Assembly (NCBI RefSeq): GCF_030733425.1 | Contig: NZ_JASHIZ010000005.1 | Location: 123,347 to 187,346 of the forward strand | DNA from: Roseovarius sp. MMSF_3350 | GTDB lineage: Bacteria; Pseudomonadota; Alphaproteobacteria; Rhodobacterales; Rhodobacteraceae | DNA: 64,000 nucleotides | Reading direction: 5' to 3' | Shown here: positions 17,626-26,464 of the stretch, piece after piece | Position numbering within the stretch: the stretch's first letter is position 1 | Layout of the letters: each line of letters begins with the position of its first letter | Program-made: the position numbers and the translations under genes | The notes under the pieces: model-generated | Database searches by the model: none | What the model saw: the letters and a program-made list of their open reading frames with translations, nothing else | Told to the model about the DNA's origin: nothing

Positions 17626-18887
17626 CGCTGTCTCCCCGCTTCAACCATCGTCCCCACGGGCGCGTCCCCGCCCCCGGGCACCGTTGCCAGCAGCGCAATC
17701 GCCGCCACTTTCAGAACACAGGGCACCGCCCCGTAAAGCAGGCTCAGCGCCCACAAGGCTTCTTCGGAGTTCTCCTGCCCCGAGACATAGCCGACCGTCT
17801 CCAGAAGCGGCAGCAAGCCCACCGCCGCGATGGCCAGCGTGATCTTCGACACGAAAAACCACAGGCTGAACCCTTCGGCCGCGCCCGGCGACACCTCCGC
17901 CATGCGGTCCGCGAACAGCGCCGGCAACAGCGTCATGTCTGCCCCCAGCGCCACGCCGGTCAGCACGCAGATCACCGCAAAGGCCCAGACATCCCCCGCG
18001 CCCAGCATCACGGCAAAGCCGAAGGCCGCAATCGCCAGCACCATCGCCCAGATCAGCACCCGCCGCGCGCCATAATTCTCGGCCAGCTTGCCCCACATCG
18101 GCGCCGCCGCAGCAGCACTCAGGAAGAACACCAGCAGCAGCGGCCCTTCCCAGCCCGGCGCCGCCAGCCGGTCCTCGACATAGAACAGGAACAAAGTGCT
18201 GCTCACAGCCACCGGCGCCGAGTTGGCCAGCGCCACCAGCAAAAGACGCCGCGCCTTCGCATCGCGCAGCACCGTCCCCAGTTGCGAGGTCACGCCTTCC
18301 TCGGGCGGCCGCCCGCGCCACTCGGTCCCCATCGCCCACAGCGCCACCAGCCCCAGCCCGGCGAACGCCACCGCAAAGGCCGCGTACCCGCCCACCGCCA
18401 CGGGGGCCACGGCGGCGGCACAGATCCCCAACAGCGCCCCGGTCTCGCGCCACCGCGCCACCCGCAGATGGCCGCCCTGGCCCATGTGGCCCGCCACCGC
18501 CACGCCTTGCGCGTAGAAACAGATCGTCAGGTAGCTGAACGCCGAAAAGACCAGCGTCAGCATCACCGCGAACCACCACAAGGGCGGCAGCATCGGCTCC
18601 ACCGCGAACAGCCCCAGCATCCCCGCAATCATCGCGGCCCCGGCGATCAGCACGGTCACTCCGCGATAATGCGAGGTCATCGCAGAAACCCGCCCCAGCA
18701 GCGGGTCCTGCACGAAGTCCAGCAACCGCAGCACACCCAGGACAGTGCCCAATGCCGCCAGCGACACGCCGTATTCGTCGACGAAAAACTTCGGCGCATG
18801 CATATAAAGCGGAAGCCCCGCCGCCGACAGCATCGCCGCGAAGAGCGCAAAGGCCGGCAGTCGCGGCGCTTTGCCCACGTCGCTCAT
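17622..18887 (-). CDS. MFS transporter of the glycoside-pentoside-hexuronide/cation symporter (MFS_2) type
   Basis: 421 aa with about twelve hydrophobic segments. The N-terminal signature is LPLYMHAPKFFVDEYGVSLAALG and VLRLLDFVQDPLLGRVSA, where the Asp-Pro within the second segment and following loop matches the MFS_2/MelB group. The substrate is unknown and probably not a sugar given the lipid-redox context. ATG 18887 overlaps the DUF1365 stop (CGATGA), so the longer upstream reading is discarded. It is the third gene of the operon divergent from rpoE. Confidence 0.84.
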   Translation of the reverse strand: MSDVGKAPRLPAFALFAAMLSAAGLPLYMHAPKFFVDEYGVSLAALGTVLGVLRLLDFVQDPLLGRVSAMTSHYRGVTVLIAGAAMIAGMLGLFAVEPMLPPLWWFAVMLTLVFSAFSYLTICFYAQGVAVAGHMGQGGHLRVARWRETGALLGICAAAVAPVAVGGYAAFAVAFAGLGLVALWAMGTEWRGRPPEEGVTSQLGTVLRDAKARRLLLVALANSAPVAVSSTLFLFYVEDRLAAPGWEGPLLLVFFLSAAAAAPMWGKLAENYGARRVLIWAMVLAIAAFGFAVMLGAGDVWAFAVICVLTGVALGADMTLLPALFADRMAEVSPGAAEGFSLWFFVSKITLAIAAVGLLPLLETVGYVSGQENSEEALWALSLLYGAVPCVLKVAAIALLATVPGGGDAPVGTMVEAGRQR

Positions 18888-19639
18888 CGGCTCACTTCCT
18901 GCGCAGGCGGCTCGGGCCGGTTCTGGAACCTGGCCCCCTTCCACCACAGCTTCAGCGCCTGCCAGTGGATCAGCGCCAGCACCCTGCGCGAGCCCAGCGG
19001 CCGCCGCGCCAGCGCCTTCAGCACACCAGCGGTCGTCAACGGCTTGCGATCCCCCACCAGCGTCGCGATCACCCCGCCCTTGCCCCGGCTCAGGTCGATC
19101 CAGATCCCGATCCGGTCGGGCCGGATGTCGAACCGAAAGGTATACTCCCCTTGAATCGTCTGGAACGGCGAGACGTGAAACACCTTCCTCGCCCGCAGCC
19201 TGTCCTCGGGGCCGATGGGACTGCGATCATCGTGGTGGCACAGATAGGAATGCCGGTCGCCATAGGTGTTGGTGACTTCCGCGATCACCACCATCAGGTC
19301 ATCCGCCGCGTTATAGCACAGCCAGAACGCCACCGGGTTGAAGATATGCCCCAGCACCCGCGGCTGGGCCAGCAGCTCGATCCGCACCGGCGCCGCGAAC
19401 TGGTGCGCCTCCAGCACCTCGCGCACCCAGGCCGCGCCGCGCCCCTGCCCGGGCGGACCTCCATGATCGCGGTCGCGCAGGCTGAAGAGGCCGGCCCGGT
19501 TGCGCCCGAACACCCGGCTGGGCGGCAGCGCCGCCTCGGCATCCACCATCACGTAATCTATGCTATAGCGAAACGCGTTGCGGATATCGCCCTTGCGCCC
19601 GTGCCACGTATGGCCTGCGATATGATCCGCACCGCTCAA
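18884..19639 (-). CDS. DUF1365 family protein
   Basis: About 251 aa. The DUF1365 hallmarks are HTWHGRKGDIRNAFRYSIDYVMVD near the N-terminus (recognised by the HxRxxxxxNxFxY pattern), LGHIFNPVAFWLCY, and VTNTYGDRHSYL with FHVSPFQ. Genes of this family accompany flavin amine-oxidase-like and cyclopropane-fatty-acid-synthase genes, so a role in modifying membrane fatty acids is likely. The start appears to be TTG 19639, overlapping the preceding stop in TTGA; no in-frame ATG lies before the conserved region. Confidence 0.82.
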   Translation of the reverse strand: MSGADHIAGHTWHGRKGDIRNAFRYSIDYVMVDAEAALPPSRVFGRNRAGLFSLRDRDHGGPPGQGRGAAWVREVLEAHQFAAPVRIELLAQPRVLGHIFNPVAFWLCYNAADDLMVVIAEVTNTYGDRHSYLCHHDDRSPIGPEDRLRARKVFHVSPFQTIQGEYTFRFDIRPDRIGIWIDLSRGKGGVIATLVGDRKPLTTAGVLKALARRPLGSRRVLALIHWQALKLWWKGARFQNRPEPPAQEVSR

Positions 19640-20931
19640 GCCGCCAGCGCCGCCTCGCGCGCCAGCATCGCGTCCGCCACGTCGCAGGCGCTCGACAACC
19701 CGTCCTCGTGAAACCCGTTCTTCATCCACGCGCCGCAGTACCACGTGCCGTTCGCGCCGTTGATCCGGGCCACCTCGGCCTGCGCGTGCAGCATGTCCAT
19801 GTCATAGACGGGGTGCCGCAGCACGCAGCTGTCATAGATCTTTTCCTCCCTGATCGGCCGCGTGCTGTTCAATGTCACGAAATGCGGGTCGTCCATCGGG
19901 ATGGGCTGCAGGCTGTTCATCCAGTAGGTCAGATCGATCTGCCCATCCCGCCGGGCCGGGCCCTCCATGTAGTTCCAGGACGACCACACCGCCCGCCGCT
20001 TTGGCATCACCGACGTATCACAATGCAGCACAACGTCGTTGGGCTGATACTTGACCCGGCCCAGCGCGCGCTGCTCTTCCGGGGTCGGGTCGGCCAGCAT
20101 CTTCAGGCTGTCATCGCCATGGGTGGCGAAGATCACCTCGTCGAATGTCTCCCATACGCCGCCCCGCGCCCGCAGCTCGACGCCGCCATCGAACCGCCGA
20201 ACGGCGGCGACCGGCGCGCCGGTCCTGATCTCCACCCCCGCGCGTTCCAGCCATTTGGCCAGGCGATGCACATACTGGATCGAACCGCCATCGACCGTGT
20301 ACCACTGGTGCTGCCCCTCGTACCCCAGCAGCGCATGGTTCTCCATGAACCGGATCAGCGCATGGGCCGGGAAATCCATCACCTTCTCCGTCGGCGTCGA
20401 CCAGATCGCGCCGGTAAAGGGGCTCAGATACCGTTCGCGAAACCACCGCCCCATCCCCATCGTCCGCAACAGTTCACCGATGCTGGCCTCGGGATAGGCC
20501 TCGGCGGTGCGGACAGCCCGGGCATTGAACCGGAAGATATCGCGCAGCATCATCCACATGCGCGGGTCCAGCACGTTGCGCGTCTGGGCAAAAAACGCCT
20601 GCGCCCCGTCCAACCCATATTCGAACCGCGAGTTACGAAACGATGCGCCAAAGCTCATCTTGCTCTTGACCACCGGCACGTCCAGAACGTCGAAAAGGTT
20701 CGCCAGGTTGGGATAGTTGGCATAATTGAACACAATGAATCCGGTATCCACCGGCTGCGTTCCGTGCTTCCCGGCCATCTTCGTGCGGGCATGGCCGCCC
20801 AGCCGCGCCGCGGCTTCGAAAACCGTGACATGGCAGTCCCCGGCCAGCCGCCACGCGGCCCCCAATCCACTGATCCCCGCGCCGATAACTGCGACTTTCT
20901 TGCGCGTCAGCGCAACTTTCTTGACTGGCAT
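19636..20931 (-). CDS. FAD-dependent oxidoreductase (flavin amine-oxidase-like), first gene of RpoE-linked operon
   Basis: 431 aa. The FAD site VIGAGISGLGAAW and FEAAARLGGHARTK (second Arg/Gly motif) open the protein, and DTGFIVFNYANYPNL is typical of the group found beside DUF1365. The C-terminus GTWYCGAWMKNGFHEDGLSSA is the matching FAD-ribityl motif. In Rhodobacter sphaeroides the equivalent gene, divergent from rpoE-chrR, belongs to the singlet-oxygen regulon and I recall it being linked to desaturation of methylated fatty acids on the way to furan fatty acids; that assignment is from memory. It starts 68 nt from the nearest rpoE start. Confidence 0.86.
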   Translation of the reverse strand: MPVKKVALTRKKVAVIGAGISGLGAAWRLAGDCHVTVFEAAARLGGHARTKMAGKHGTQPVDTGFIVFNYANYPNLANLFDVLDVPVVKSKMSFGASFRNSRFEYGLDGAQAFFAQTRNVLDPRMWMMLRDIFRFNARAVRTAEAYPEASIGELLRTMGMGRWFRERYLSPFTGAIWSTPTEKVMDFPAHALIRFMENHALLGYEGQHQWYTVDGGSIQYVHRLAKWLERAGVEIRTGAPVAAVRRFDGGVELRARGGVWETFDEVIFATHGDDSLKMLADPTPEEQRALGRVKYQPNDVVLHCDTSVMPKRRAVWSSWNYMEGPARRDGQIDLTYWMNSLQPIPMDDPHFVTLNSTRPIREEKIYDSCVLRHPVYDMDMLHAQAEVARINGANGTWYCGAWMKNGFHEDGLSSACDVADAMLAREAALAA

Positions 20932-20939
20932 TCCGTGTA

Positions 20940-20968
20940 GTACCTTTGATTACCCCTGTCTAAGGTAC
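20940..20968. promoter_or_regulatory. 7-bp inverted repeat in the divergent rpoE/oxidoreductase promoter region
   Basis: GTACCTT (20940-20946) and AAGGTAC (20962-20968) form a perfect inverted repeat with a 15-nt spacer, exactly between the start of the FAD oxidoreductase (20931) and the first possible rpoE start (20999). A dimeric regulator or an mRNA leader structure could use it. I know of no matching described site. Confidence 0.4.
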
Positions 20969-20998
20969 GACCGTGCGCCGGAATCGGATGCAAAGAAA

Positions 20999-21706
20999 AT
21001 GTCTGAATTTTTTGATCCGACCCGTCAGCGGTCGCGTAGCAAGGATATGTTCAGTGACGCTGACGCCATCGAGATCACCGGCGCCCGTGCCGACGCCCCG
21101 CCTCAAGCGGGCGTGCTGTCGTCCTTGCGTGGCAACGGCAAGAGTATTGAAGCGGTGATCGAGAAGACGGAAGAGCATACCCAGGACTGGGCGCACATTA
21201 TCGCCCGAATCCGCGATCAACGCGACCGGGCCGCCTTCCGGCGCCTGTTCGCGCACTTCGCCCCCCGGATAAAGGCCTTCCTGATGAAGTCGGGCACCGA
21301 TGCGTCACTGGCCGAAGAATGTACGCAGGAGGTCATGGCAACCCTCTGGCAGAAGGCCCACATGTTCGATCCAACCCGCGCCAGCGCGGCGACCTGGATC
21401 TTCACCATCGCGCGGAACCGCCGAATAGACGCGATCCGCAAGCAACGACGCCCCGAGCCCGAGGATCTGCCCTGGGGCCCGGAGCAGGAGCCGGACCAGG
21501 TCGATGCCCTGGCCCTGCAACAGGAGAGCGAAAAACTGGGCGCCGCCATCGCGCAGTTGCCCGAGAAACAGAAGGACCTGATCGAAAAGGCCTATTTCGG
21601 CGACCTCTCCCATACCGAGATCGCCGAGCAGACGGGCCTCCCGCTCGGGACCATAAAATCGAGGATCAGACTGGCGCTGGATCGCCTGCGCCACCAGATG
21701 AAGTGA
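20999..21706 (+). CDS. rpoE: ECF sigma factor RpoE (ChrR-controlled, ECF11-type)
   Basis: The conserved body has sigma region 2 (FRRLFAHFAPRIKAFLMKSG, AEECTQEVMATLWQKAHMFDP, ATWIFTIARNRRIDAIRK) and region 4 (LPEKQKDLIEKAYFGDLSHTEIAEQTGLPLGTIKSRIRLALDRLR), listed by motif pieces. These match the sigma factor held by ChrR and released by singlet oxygen. The start is uncertain: ATG 20999 gives 235 aa, GTG 21155 gives 183 aa, closer to the usual length; no good ribosome binding site favours either. A TGATCC-N18-TAGCAA at 21013-21042 could be its own sigma-E promoter, which would support the short form. chrR follows after 8 nt. Confidence 0.9.
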   Translation: MSEFFDPTRQRSRSKDMFSDADAIEITGARADAPPQAGVLSSLRGNGKSIEAVIEKTEEHTQDWAHIIARIRDQRDRAAFRRLFAHFAPRIKAFLMKSGTDASLAEECTQEVMATLWQKAHMFDPTRASAATWIFTIARNRRIDAIRKQRRPEPEDLPWGPEQEPDQVDALALQQESEKLGAAIAQLPEKQKDLIEKAYFGDLSHTEIAEQTGLPLGTIKSRIRLALDRLRHQMK

Positions 21707-21714
21707 AACCGACG

Positions 21715-22365
21715 ATGACAGACACGATCAGACACCACCTGAGTGACAAGTTGCTCATGGGCTATTCCGCAGGCACCCTGCCCGAGGCGTTCAGCCTCGC
21801 CGTGGCCTCGCATGTCTCCATGTGCGACGAATGCCGCGCACGGCTCGCCGCCTTCGATGCGGTTGGCGGCGCCCTGATGGAAGGCTGTGGCGATGCCGAC
21901 CTGTCGGATACCGCCTTCAGTGACACGCTGGCTCGCATTGACGCGATCGATCTGCCCGTCCCCGAACCCACCGTGCATGCGACCGGCACTCTGCCCCGTC
22001 CCGTGCAGGAGTACATTGGCGGCGACCTCGACGCGGTCAAATGGAAATCCGTCGGGATGGGCGTGAAACAGGCAATCCTTCCCACCTCGAAAGAGGCCAC
22101 CGCCCGCCTGCTCTACATCCCCGCCGGTGCCGCCGTGCCCGACCACGGCCACCGCGGCACCGAACTGACGCTGGTGCTGCAGGGCGCCTTCGCCGACGAG
22201 GTCGACCGCTTCGGGCCCGGCGACATCGAAATCGCGGACGAGGACCTCGACCACACCCCCGTGGCCGAGATCGGTGCCGACTGCATCTGCCTCGCGGTCA
22301 CCGACGCGCCCCTGCGCTTCCGCGGCCTCATTCCACGCATCGCGCAACCGTTCCTGCGCATCTGA
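21715..22365 (+). CDS. chrR: zinc-binding anti-sigma factor ChrR
   Basis: 216 aa with two parts. The N-terminal anti-sigma domain has SHVSMCDEC, i.e. His33-x3-Cys37-x2-Cys40, the zinc site that grips RpoE. The C-terminal cupin has His144, His146, Glu150 (PDHGHRGTELTLVLQG) and His180 (EDLDHTPV), the second zinc site needed for the singlet-oxygen response. All ligands of the characterised R. sphaeroides protein have counterparts at nearly the same spacing. It is translated 8 nt behind rpoE, giving the usual sigma/anti-sigma pair. Confidence 0.94.
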   Translation: MTDTIRHHLSDKLLMGYSAGTLPEAFSLAVASHVSMCDECRARLAAFDAVGGALMEGCGDADLSDTAFSDTLARIDAIDLPVPEPTVHATGTLPRPVQEYIGGDLDAVKWKSVGMGVKQAILPTSKEATARLLYIPAGAAVPDHGHRGTELTLVLQGAFADEVDRFGPGDIEIADEDLDHTPVAEIGADCICLAVTDAPLRFRGLIPRIAQPFLRI

Positions 22366-22543
22366 CCTGTCGAGCCGGTCAGCGTCGCCGATGAAATCAT
22401 TGGCCTGCCACTCCACCAGGCCTTTCGGTTTTAAGGTGGTACCTCATTCGGGCCTTGATGGAAGCCTACTTTGGAATCGCAGTGTTCGATGCCGCCGAAC
22501 ATCGAAGATCGGTTTTGCGCAACTCCTGTGCTAATGTTCCCAC

Positions 22544-22957
22544 ATGTCGAAAACAGAAAAACCAACTCATTCCTCGAGCACAAATCCCTATATTCCGAAG
22601 GGTGATGGGGACGAGGCCGTGCAAGCTTATATTTCCGCTATGCCAGGCTGGAAGAGTGCCCTCGGCAAGCAGATCGACGAAACAGTAGAGAAGGTCTTTC
22701 CAGAGGTCCGCAAGCAGGTGCGATGGAACACGCCGTTTTACGGGAAAGAAGACGGATGGTTTCTTGCGATGTATTGCTACAAGAATTACGTGCAAATTAC
22801 CTTCCTGACAGGTTCGTCGCTCGACCCTGTGCCGCCCAAGGCATCCAAAGACGAAGGCACCCGGTATCTTGATATTCACGAGGACGAAGCTTTCGATGCC
22901 AGGCAACTTGCAAGCTGGGTTCGGCAGGCCCTGACGCTCCCTGGTCGGAATCTATAG
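22544..22957 (+). CDS. DUF1801 domain-containing protein
   Basis: 137 aa. The YdhG/DUF1801 fold is indicated by VQAYISAMPGWKSALGKQIDETV, then VRWNTPFYGKEDGWFLAMYCYKNYVQITFL, recognised by the W-x-x-P-x-Y pattern followed by a beta-hairpin, and YLDIHEDEAFD. This family relates to a frataxin-like fold and its function is unknown. The gene is visibly less GC-rich than its neighbours (about 50 percent in sampled lines), with Thr/Lys-rich N-terminus, which may mean recent acquisition. It stands alone between chrR and a non-coding stretch. Confidence 0.78.
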   Translation: MSKTEKPTHSSSTNPYIPKGDGDEAVQAYISAMPGWKSALGKQIDETVEKVFPEVRKQVRWNTPFYGKEDGWFLAMYCYKNYVQITFLTGSSLDPVPPKASKDEGTRYLDIHEDEAFDARQLASWVRQALTLPGRNL

Positions 22958-23248
22958 ACTGCACCGTTTAGGTCTAAGCCCGATACGCCCGCTACCTGTT
23001 CGTCTGGTCGGCTCTTCGCGCTTTCAATCATGCCCGCTCAACGCGGAACATGGCCGATCCGGGCCAATGCTACTGGATGCTGCGACGTTGGGACGGACAG
23101 CAGGCCCCGAACCCGCGCAGAGCGACATACGGTGACTGACTCTACGTCATTAACCGCATTAAATTCGCGATGGGTGAACATGACACCGACGCGATGCAAC
23201 CCGAATACCGACGCGATACCGACATGGCTTTTAAGACCGTCAGAGGCA
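22958..23248. other. 291-nt interval without a supportable gene
   Basis: Only short, unconvincing reading frames are present. The interval contains the 40-nt dispersed repeat at 23184-23223 and is of average to lower GC than the flanking genes. No promoter, terminator or RNA gene was recognised. Confidence 0.5.
23184..23223 (-). repeat. 40-nt dispersed repeat, copy 1
   Basis: On the minus strand it reads GTCGGTATCGCGTCGGTATT, then CGGGTTGCATCGCGTCGGTG. It matches 44235-44274 at 37 of 40 positions, and contains TCGCGTCGGT twice. It lies 25 nt beyond the stop of the amidotransferase gene. Confidence 0.75.
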
Positions 23249-23992
23249 TTAATTCTTCGCGTATCTCTGCACGAAATTCCGCAGGATCATCTCCGGCGCG
23301 AAGACGTCCGCCGCCCGGCACATGGCGATCAGACCATCGGCATCCTCGGGCGGAAAATAGCCCCGGTCGCGGTAGATCCTGATACGCGTCTCAAAGCCGT
23401 CCGCATCCGCCTCCGGGTGGAACTGCGTGGCATAGACATGCTCTCTGTACCTCACCATCTGGTAGGGGCACGCCTCGGACCTCACAAGATGTACGCATCC
23501 GTCCGGCAGGTCCTGCAATGCCTCCTTGTGACCCACGAAGGCATCGAACGCCGTCGGCACACCGGCCAGCAACGCGTCCTCCCTGCCGTCAGGCGTGACT
23601 TCGCAGGCCGAGGTGCCCACCGCCTCGCCAAACGCCCGCTTGTCGACATCGCCCTTCAGGTGCGCACCCAGGATACCGATCCCGTAACAGCATCCAAGGA
23701 AAGGAAAATCCCGCGTCGTCACCTGTGGCATCAGCCCCAGCACATCCGCCTCGATCCGCGCCTCGACCTCGGATTTGTCTTCCGGCGCGTCGCTGACACA
23801 GCCGGGCCCGCCGCCAACGATCACGCCAGAAAAATCATCAAGTTCAATATCTTCCGGCAACCTCTCCTGATCCATCCGGATCCGGCGCGTGTCGCCCGCC
23901 TTCAGCCCGCCCTTGCGCAGGATCGCGGCAAATTCATCATCCGCGGCCTCTGTCTCGGGCCGTAATTGCAGGATCAGGAAGGGCTTGATCAT
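23249..23992 (-). CDS. class I glutamine amidotransferase-like protein
   Basis: 247 aa, a stand-alone GATase domain. The oxyanion/nucleophile region is VIVGGGPGCVS followed by FPFLGCCYGIGILG (nucleophilic Cys in G-C-C-Y-G) and the His-Glu pair lies in ATQFHPEAD. It resembles GMP-synthase-type amidotransferases annotated as glutamine amidotransferase without a known partner. Related proteins hydrolyse gamma-glutamyl compounds; the substrate here is open. The start MIKPFLILQLRPE is typical for the group. Monocistronic, divergent from the waaA-like gene. Confidence 0.86.
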   Translation of the reverse strand: MIKPFLILQLRPETEAADDEFAAILRKGGLKAGDTRRIRMDQERLPEDIELDDFSGVIVGGGPGCVSDAPEDKSEVEARIEADVLGLMPQVTTRDFPFLGCCYGIGILGAHLKGDVDKRAFGEAVGTSACEVTPDGREDALLAGVPTAFDAFVGHKEALQDLPDGCVHLVRSEACPYQMVRYREHVYATQFHPEADADGFETRIRIYRDRGYFPPEDADGLIAMCRAADVFAPEMILRNFVQRYAKN

Positions 23993-24185
23993 CGAGCTTT
24001 CTCCGGTCTCTCTTTGTCCATTGGCCCCATTCCGGCCCCCGGGTCAACCCGTCGCCCTCCCTTGACCCCGCGCGGCAATCCAATACCCTGCGCAGACCCC
24101 GGCCCGCCGCGAAGGACCCAATGGTGCAGCGCCCCTACAGCCCTGTTTTCAGGCACTTATTCACGCAATCCTGCGGGAGGCGGTC

Positions 24186-25406
24186 ATGAGCCGTTCGCTC
24201 AGTCTCGCCGCCTATCTTGCCTATGCAAGGCGCGGCCCCGCGCGCGGTCACTCACCCACGGCACCGCGACCGCCGGGCCGGCTGCTCTGGGCCCACGCTG
24301 CTGACACCGGCCATACCGACGCGCTCCTGCAACTCTTCGACCGGCTGCGCCTGCACCGGCCCAACCTGTCGCTTCTGCTCACCACCGCCGGCCCCGTGCC
24401 CGACACCCCCTTCAAGGCCCGGACCGAGGTCATGGTCGAGCAACTCCCCGAGGACACCGTCGCCAACGCCACTTCCTTCCTTGACCACTGGCAACCCGAC
24501 CTCGCCCTGTGGACAGGCGGTGCTCTGCACCCCGCGCTGATGGACTGCGCAGCCGAGCGGGGCATCCCCATGGCCCTGATCGATGCCACCGAAACCGCCA
24601 TGTCCCGCCCGGCCTGGCGCTGGTTTCCCGACCTGCCCCGCGCCCTTCTGCGGCAGTTCGAGTTCGTCATGGCCCGCGACGAGGCATCGGCCCGCTACCT
24701 GCGCCGCATGGGCGTGCCCGAGCGCGCCCTCTCGGTCACCGGCCCCCTGCTCGAAGGCACCGTCTCGCTGCCCCATAACGAAACCGACCGCACCGATCTC
24801 GCTGCCCTGCTGCTCGGCCGCCCGATCTGGCTCGCCGCCATGCTCCGCCCCGAGGAGATCGGCACGATCCTCGCCGCCCACCGCGAGGTCAGCCGCTTTT
24901 CCCACCGCACCCTTCTGATCGTCGTTCCCGACACGCCCGAAGTCACGACGCCCTTCACCGACGCCCTGGCCGAGGCCGGGATGCGTCATATCGCCTGGTC
25001 GACCGGCACCTTTCCCGACGAAACGACACAGGTCATTCTCGCCGACACCCATGGCGAAATGGGCTTGTGGTACCGCCTTGCGCCAATCACCTTCATGGGC
25101 AGCTCGCTGGTCTCCGGCGCCCATGGCTGCGACCCGAACGAGCCTGCCGCCCACGGCTCCGCCATCCTCTACGGCCCCAATATCCGCCGCTACCTGCCCA
25201 GCTATTCGCGCTTTGCCGAGGCCGGCGCCGCCCGGATCGTGCGCGACGCCGAAACGCTGGCCGCCGCCGTCAAACGCCTGATCCCTCCGGATCAATCCGC
25301 TGCCATGGCCCATGCCGCCTGGGAGGTCGCCTCGCGCAGCGCCGAGTTGACCGACCGGATCGCCGATCTTCTGAACGACCGGCTCGACCGGCTGGAGGTC
25401 CGCTGA
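24186..25406 (+). CDS. 3-deoxy-D-manno-octulosonic acid transferase (WaaA/KdtA)-like protein
   Basis: 406 aa GT30-type protein. Family features are the N-terminal [15 protein letters not shown], the middle [14 protein letters not shown], and the C-terminal [27 protein letters not shown] with [19 protein letters not shown]. In characterised WaaA the first motif is H-A-A-S-x-G-E, and the Glu is the catalytic base; here that position is His43. It may therefore be a divergent paralogue with altered activity. GGGAGGC lies just before ATG 24186. It overlaps lpxK (TGATG), tying it to lipid A assembly at the inner membrane. Confidence 0.8.
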   Translation: MSRSLSLAAYLAYARRGPARGHSPTAPRPPGRLLWAHAADTGHTDALLQLFDRLRLHRPNLSLLLTTAGPVPDTPFKARTEVMVEQLPEDTVANATSFLDHWQPDLALWTGGALHPALMDCAAERGIPMALIDATETAMSRPAWRWFPDLPRALLRQFEFVMARDEASARYLRRMGVPERALSVTGPLLEGTVSLPHNETDRTDLAALLLGRPIWLAAMLRPEEIGTILAAHREVSRFSHRTLLIVVPDTPEVTTPFTDALAEAGMRHIAWSTGTFPDETTQVILADTHGEMGLWYRLAPITFMGSSLVSGAHGCDPNEPAAHGSAILYGPNIRRYLPSYSRFAEAGAARIVRDAETLAAAVKRLIPPDQSAAMAHAAWEVASRSAELTDRIADLLNDRLDRLEVR

Positions 25407-26398
25407 TGCGTGCGCCCGCCTTCTGGGACACCCCGCCAGACCGCCCGTCCCTGCGGGCCCGCCTGCTGTCGCCCTTGGGCGCGCTCTATGCCCGTGCCAC
25501 CGCCCGCCGCGTGGCCACGGCGCCCGACTACCGCGCGCCCGTCCCGGTGATCTGCGTCGGCAACATCAACGCGGGCGGTACCGGCAAGACCCCCACGGTC
25601 ATTGCCCTCGTGCAACACCTGCAGGCGCGCGGGCGCACCCCTGCCGTCATCTCGCGCGGTCATGGCGGCAGTCTCGACGGTCCCGTCGAGGTGAACGAGC
25701 GCAGCCACACCGCCGCCGAGGTCGGCGACGAACCCCTGCTGATCGCTGCCTTCACCCGTACCTGGATTGCCCGAGACCGGGCACTTGCCGCCGAGGCCGC
25801 AGCCACGTCCGGCGCCGACGTGATCATCATGGATGACGGCCTCCAGAACCCGTCAGTGGCCCGCGACCTCTCGCTCGTCGTCGTCGACGCGGTCAAGGGC
25901 TTTGGCAACGGCCGCTGCATGCCCGCCGGCCCCCTGCGCGAACCCGTAGAGGTCGGCCTCGATCGCGCCGATCTGCTGCTGTCCATCGGACCCGACGCAG
26001 CCCAGATCGAGTTTCGCAAGACATGGGGCCACGTCATCCTGATACCCCATGTCGCCGGCAGGTTGGAGCCGCTGCAAACCGGAATGGACTGGACTGACAC
26101 CCGATTTCTCGCCTTCGCCGGCATCGGCCACCCCGAGAAGTTCTTCGCCACGCTCCGCGGTCTTGGCGCGACGCTCTCGCGGGCCGAGGCGCTGGACGAT
26201 CACCAGCCCCTGACCGAAGCGCTGATGACCCGGCTAGAAAACGAGGCGGCACTCATCCATGCCCAGCTTGTCACCACCGAAAAGGATGCAGTCCGCCTGC
26301 CCCCGGCATTCCGCCGCAAGGTGTTGACCCTGCCGGTTCGCCTCAGCCTGTCGGATTGGTCACCGCTGGACAAGAAACTCGACGCCCTCGGCCTGTGA
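25406..26398 (+). CDS. lpxK: tetraacyldisaccharide 4'-kinase
   Basis: 330 aa, normal for LpxK. The P-loop is [15 protein letters not shown], followed by [17 protein letters not shown], and [22 protein letters not shown], the strongly conserved DDGxQ segment. It phosphorylates the 4' position of the lipid A precursor at the inner membrane. The start overlaps the waaA-like stop by one base, so the two are translationally coupled. Nothing anomalous was seen. Confidence 0.95.
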   Translation: MRAPAFWDTPPDRPSLRARLLSPLGALYARATARRVATAPDYRAPVPVICVGNINAGGTGKTPTVIALVQHLQARGRTPAVISRGHGGSLDGPVEVNERSHTAAEVGDEPLLIAAFTRTWIARDRALAAEAAATSGADVIIMDDGLQNPSVARDLSLVVVDAVKGFGNGRCMPAGPLREPVEVGLDRADLLLSIGPDAAQIEFRKTWGHVILIPHVAGRLEPLQTGMDWTDTRFLAFAGIGHPEKFFATLRGLGATLSRAEALDDHQPLTEALMTRLENEAALIHAQLVTTEKDAVRLPPAFRRKVLTLPVRLSLSDWSPLDKKLDALGL

Positions 26399-26464
26399 CC
26401 CGGCTTCTTCTTGGCCTAAACACTCAAACCAAAGAATAAAGCGTGTCGAAGCCACACGACCGGA

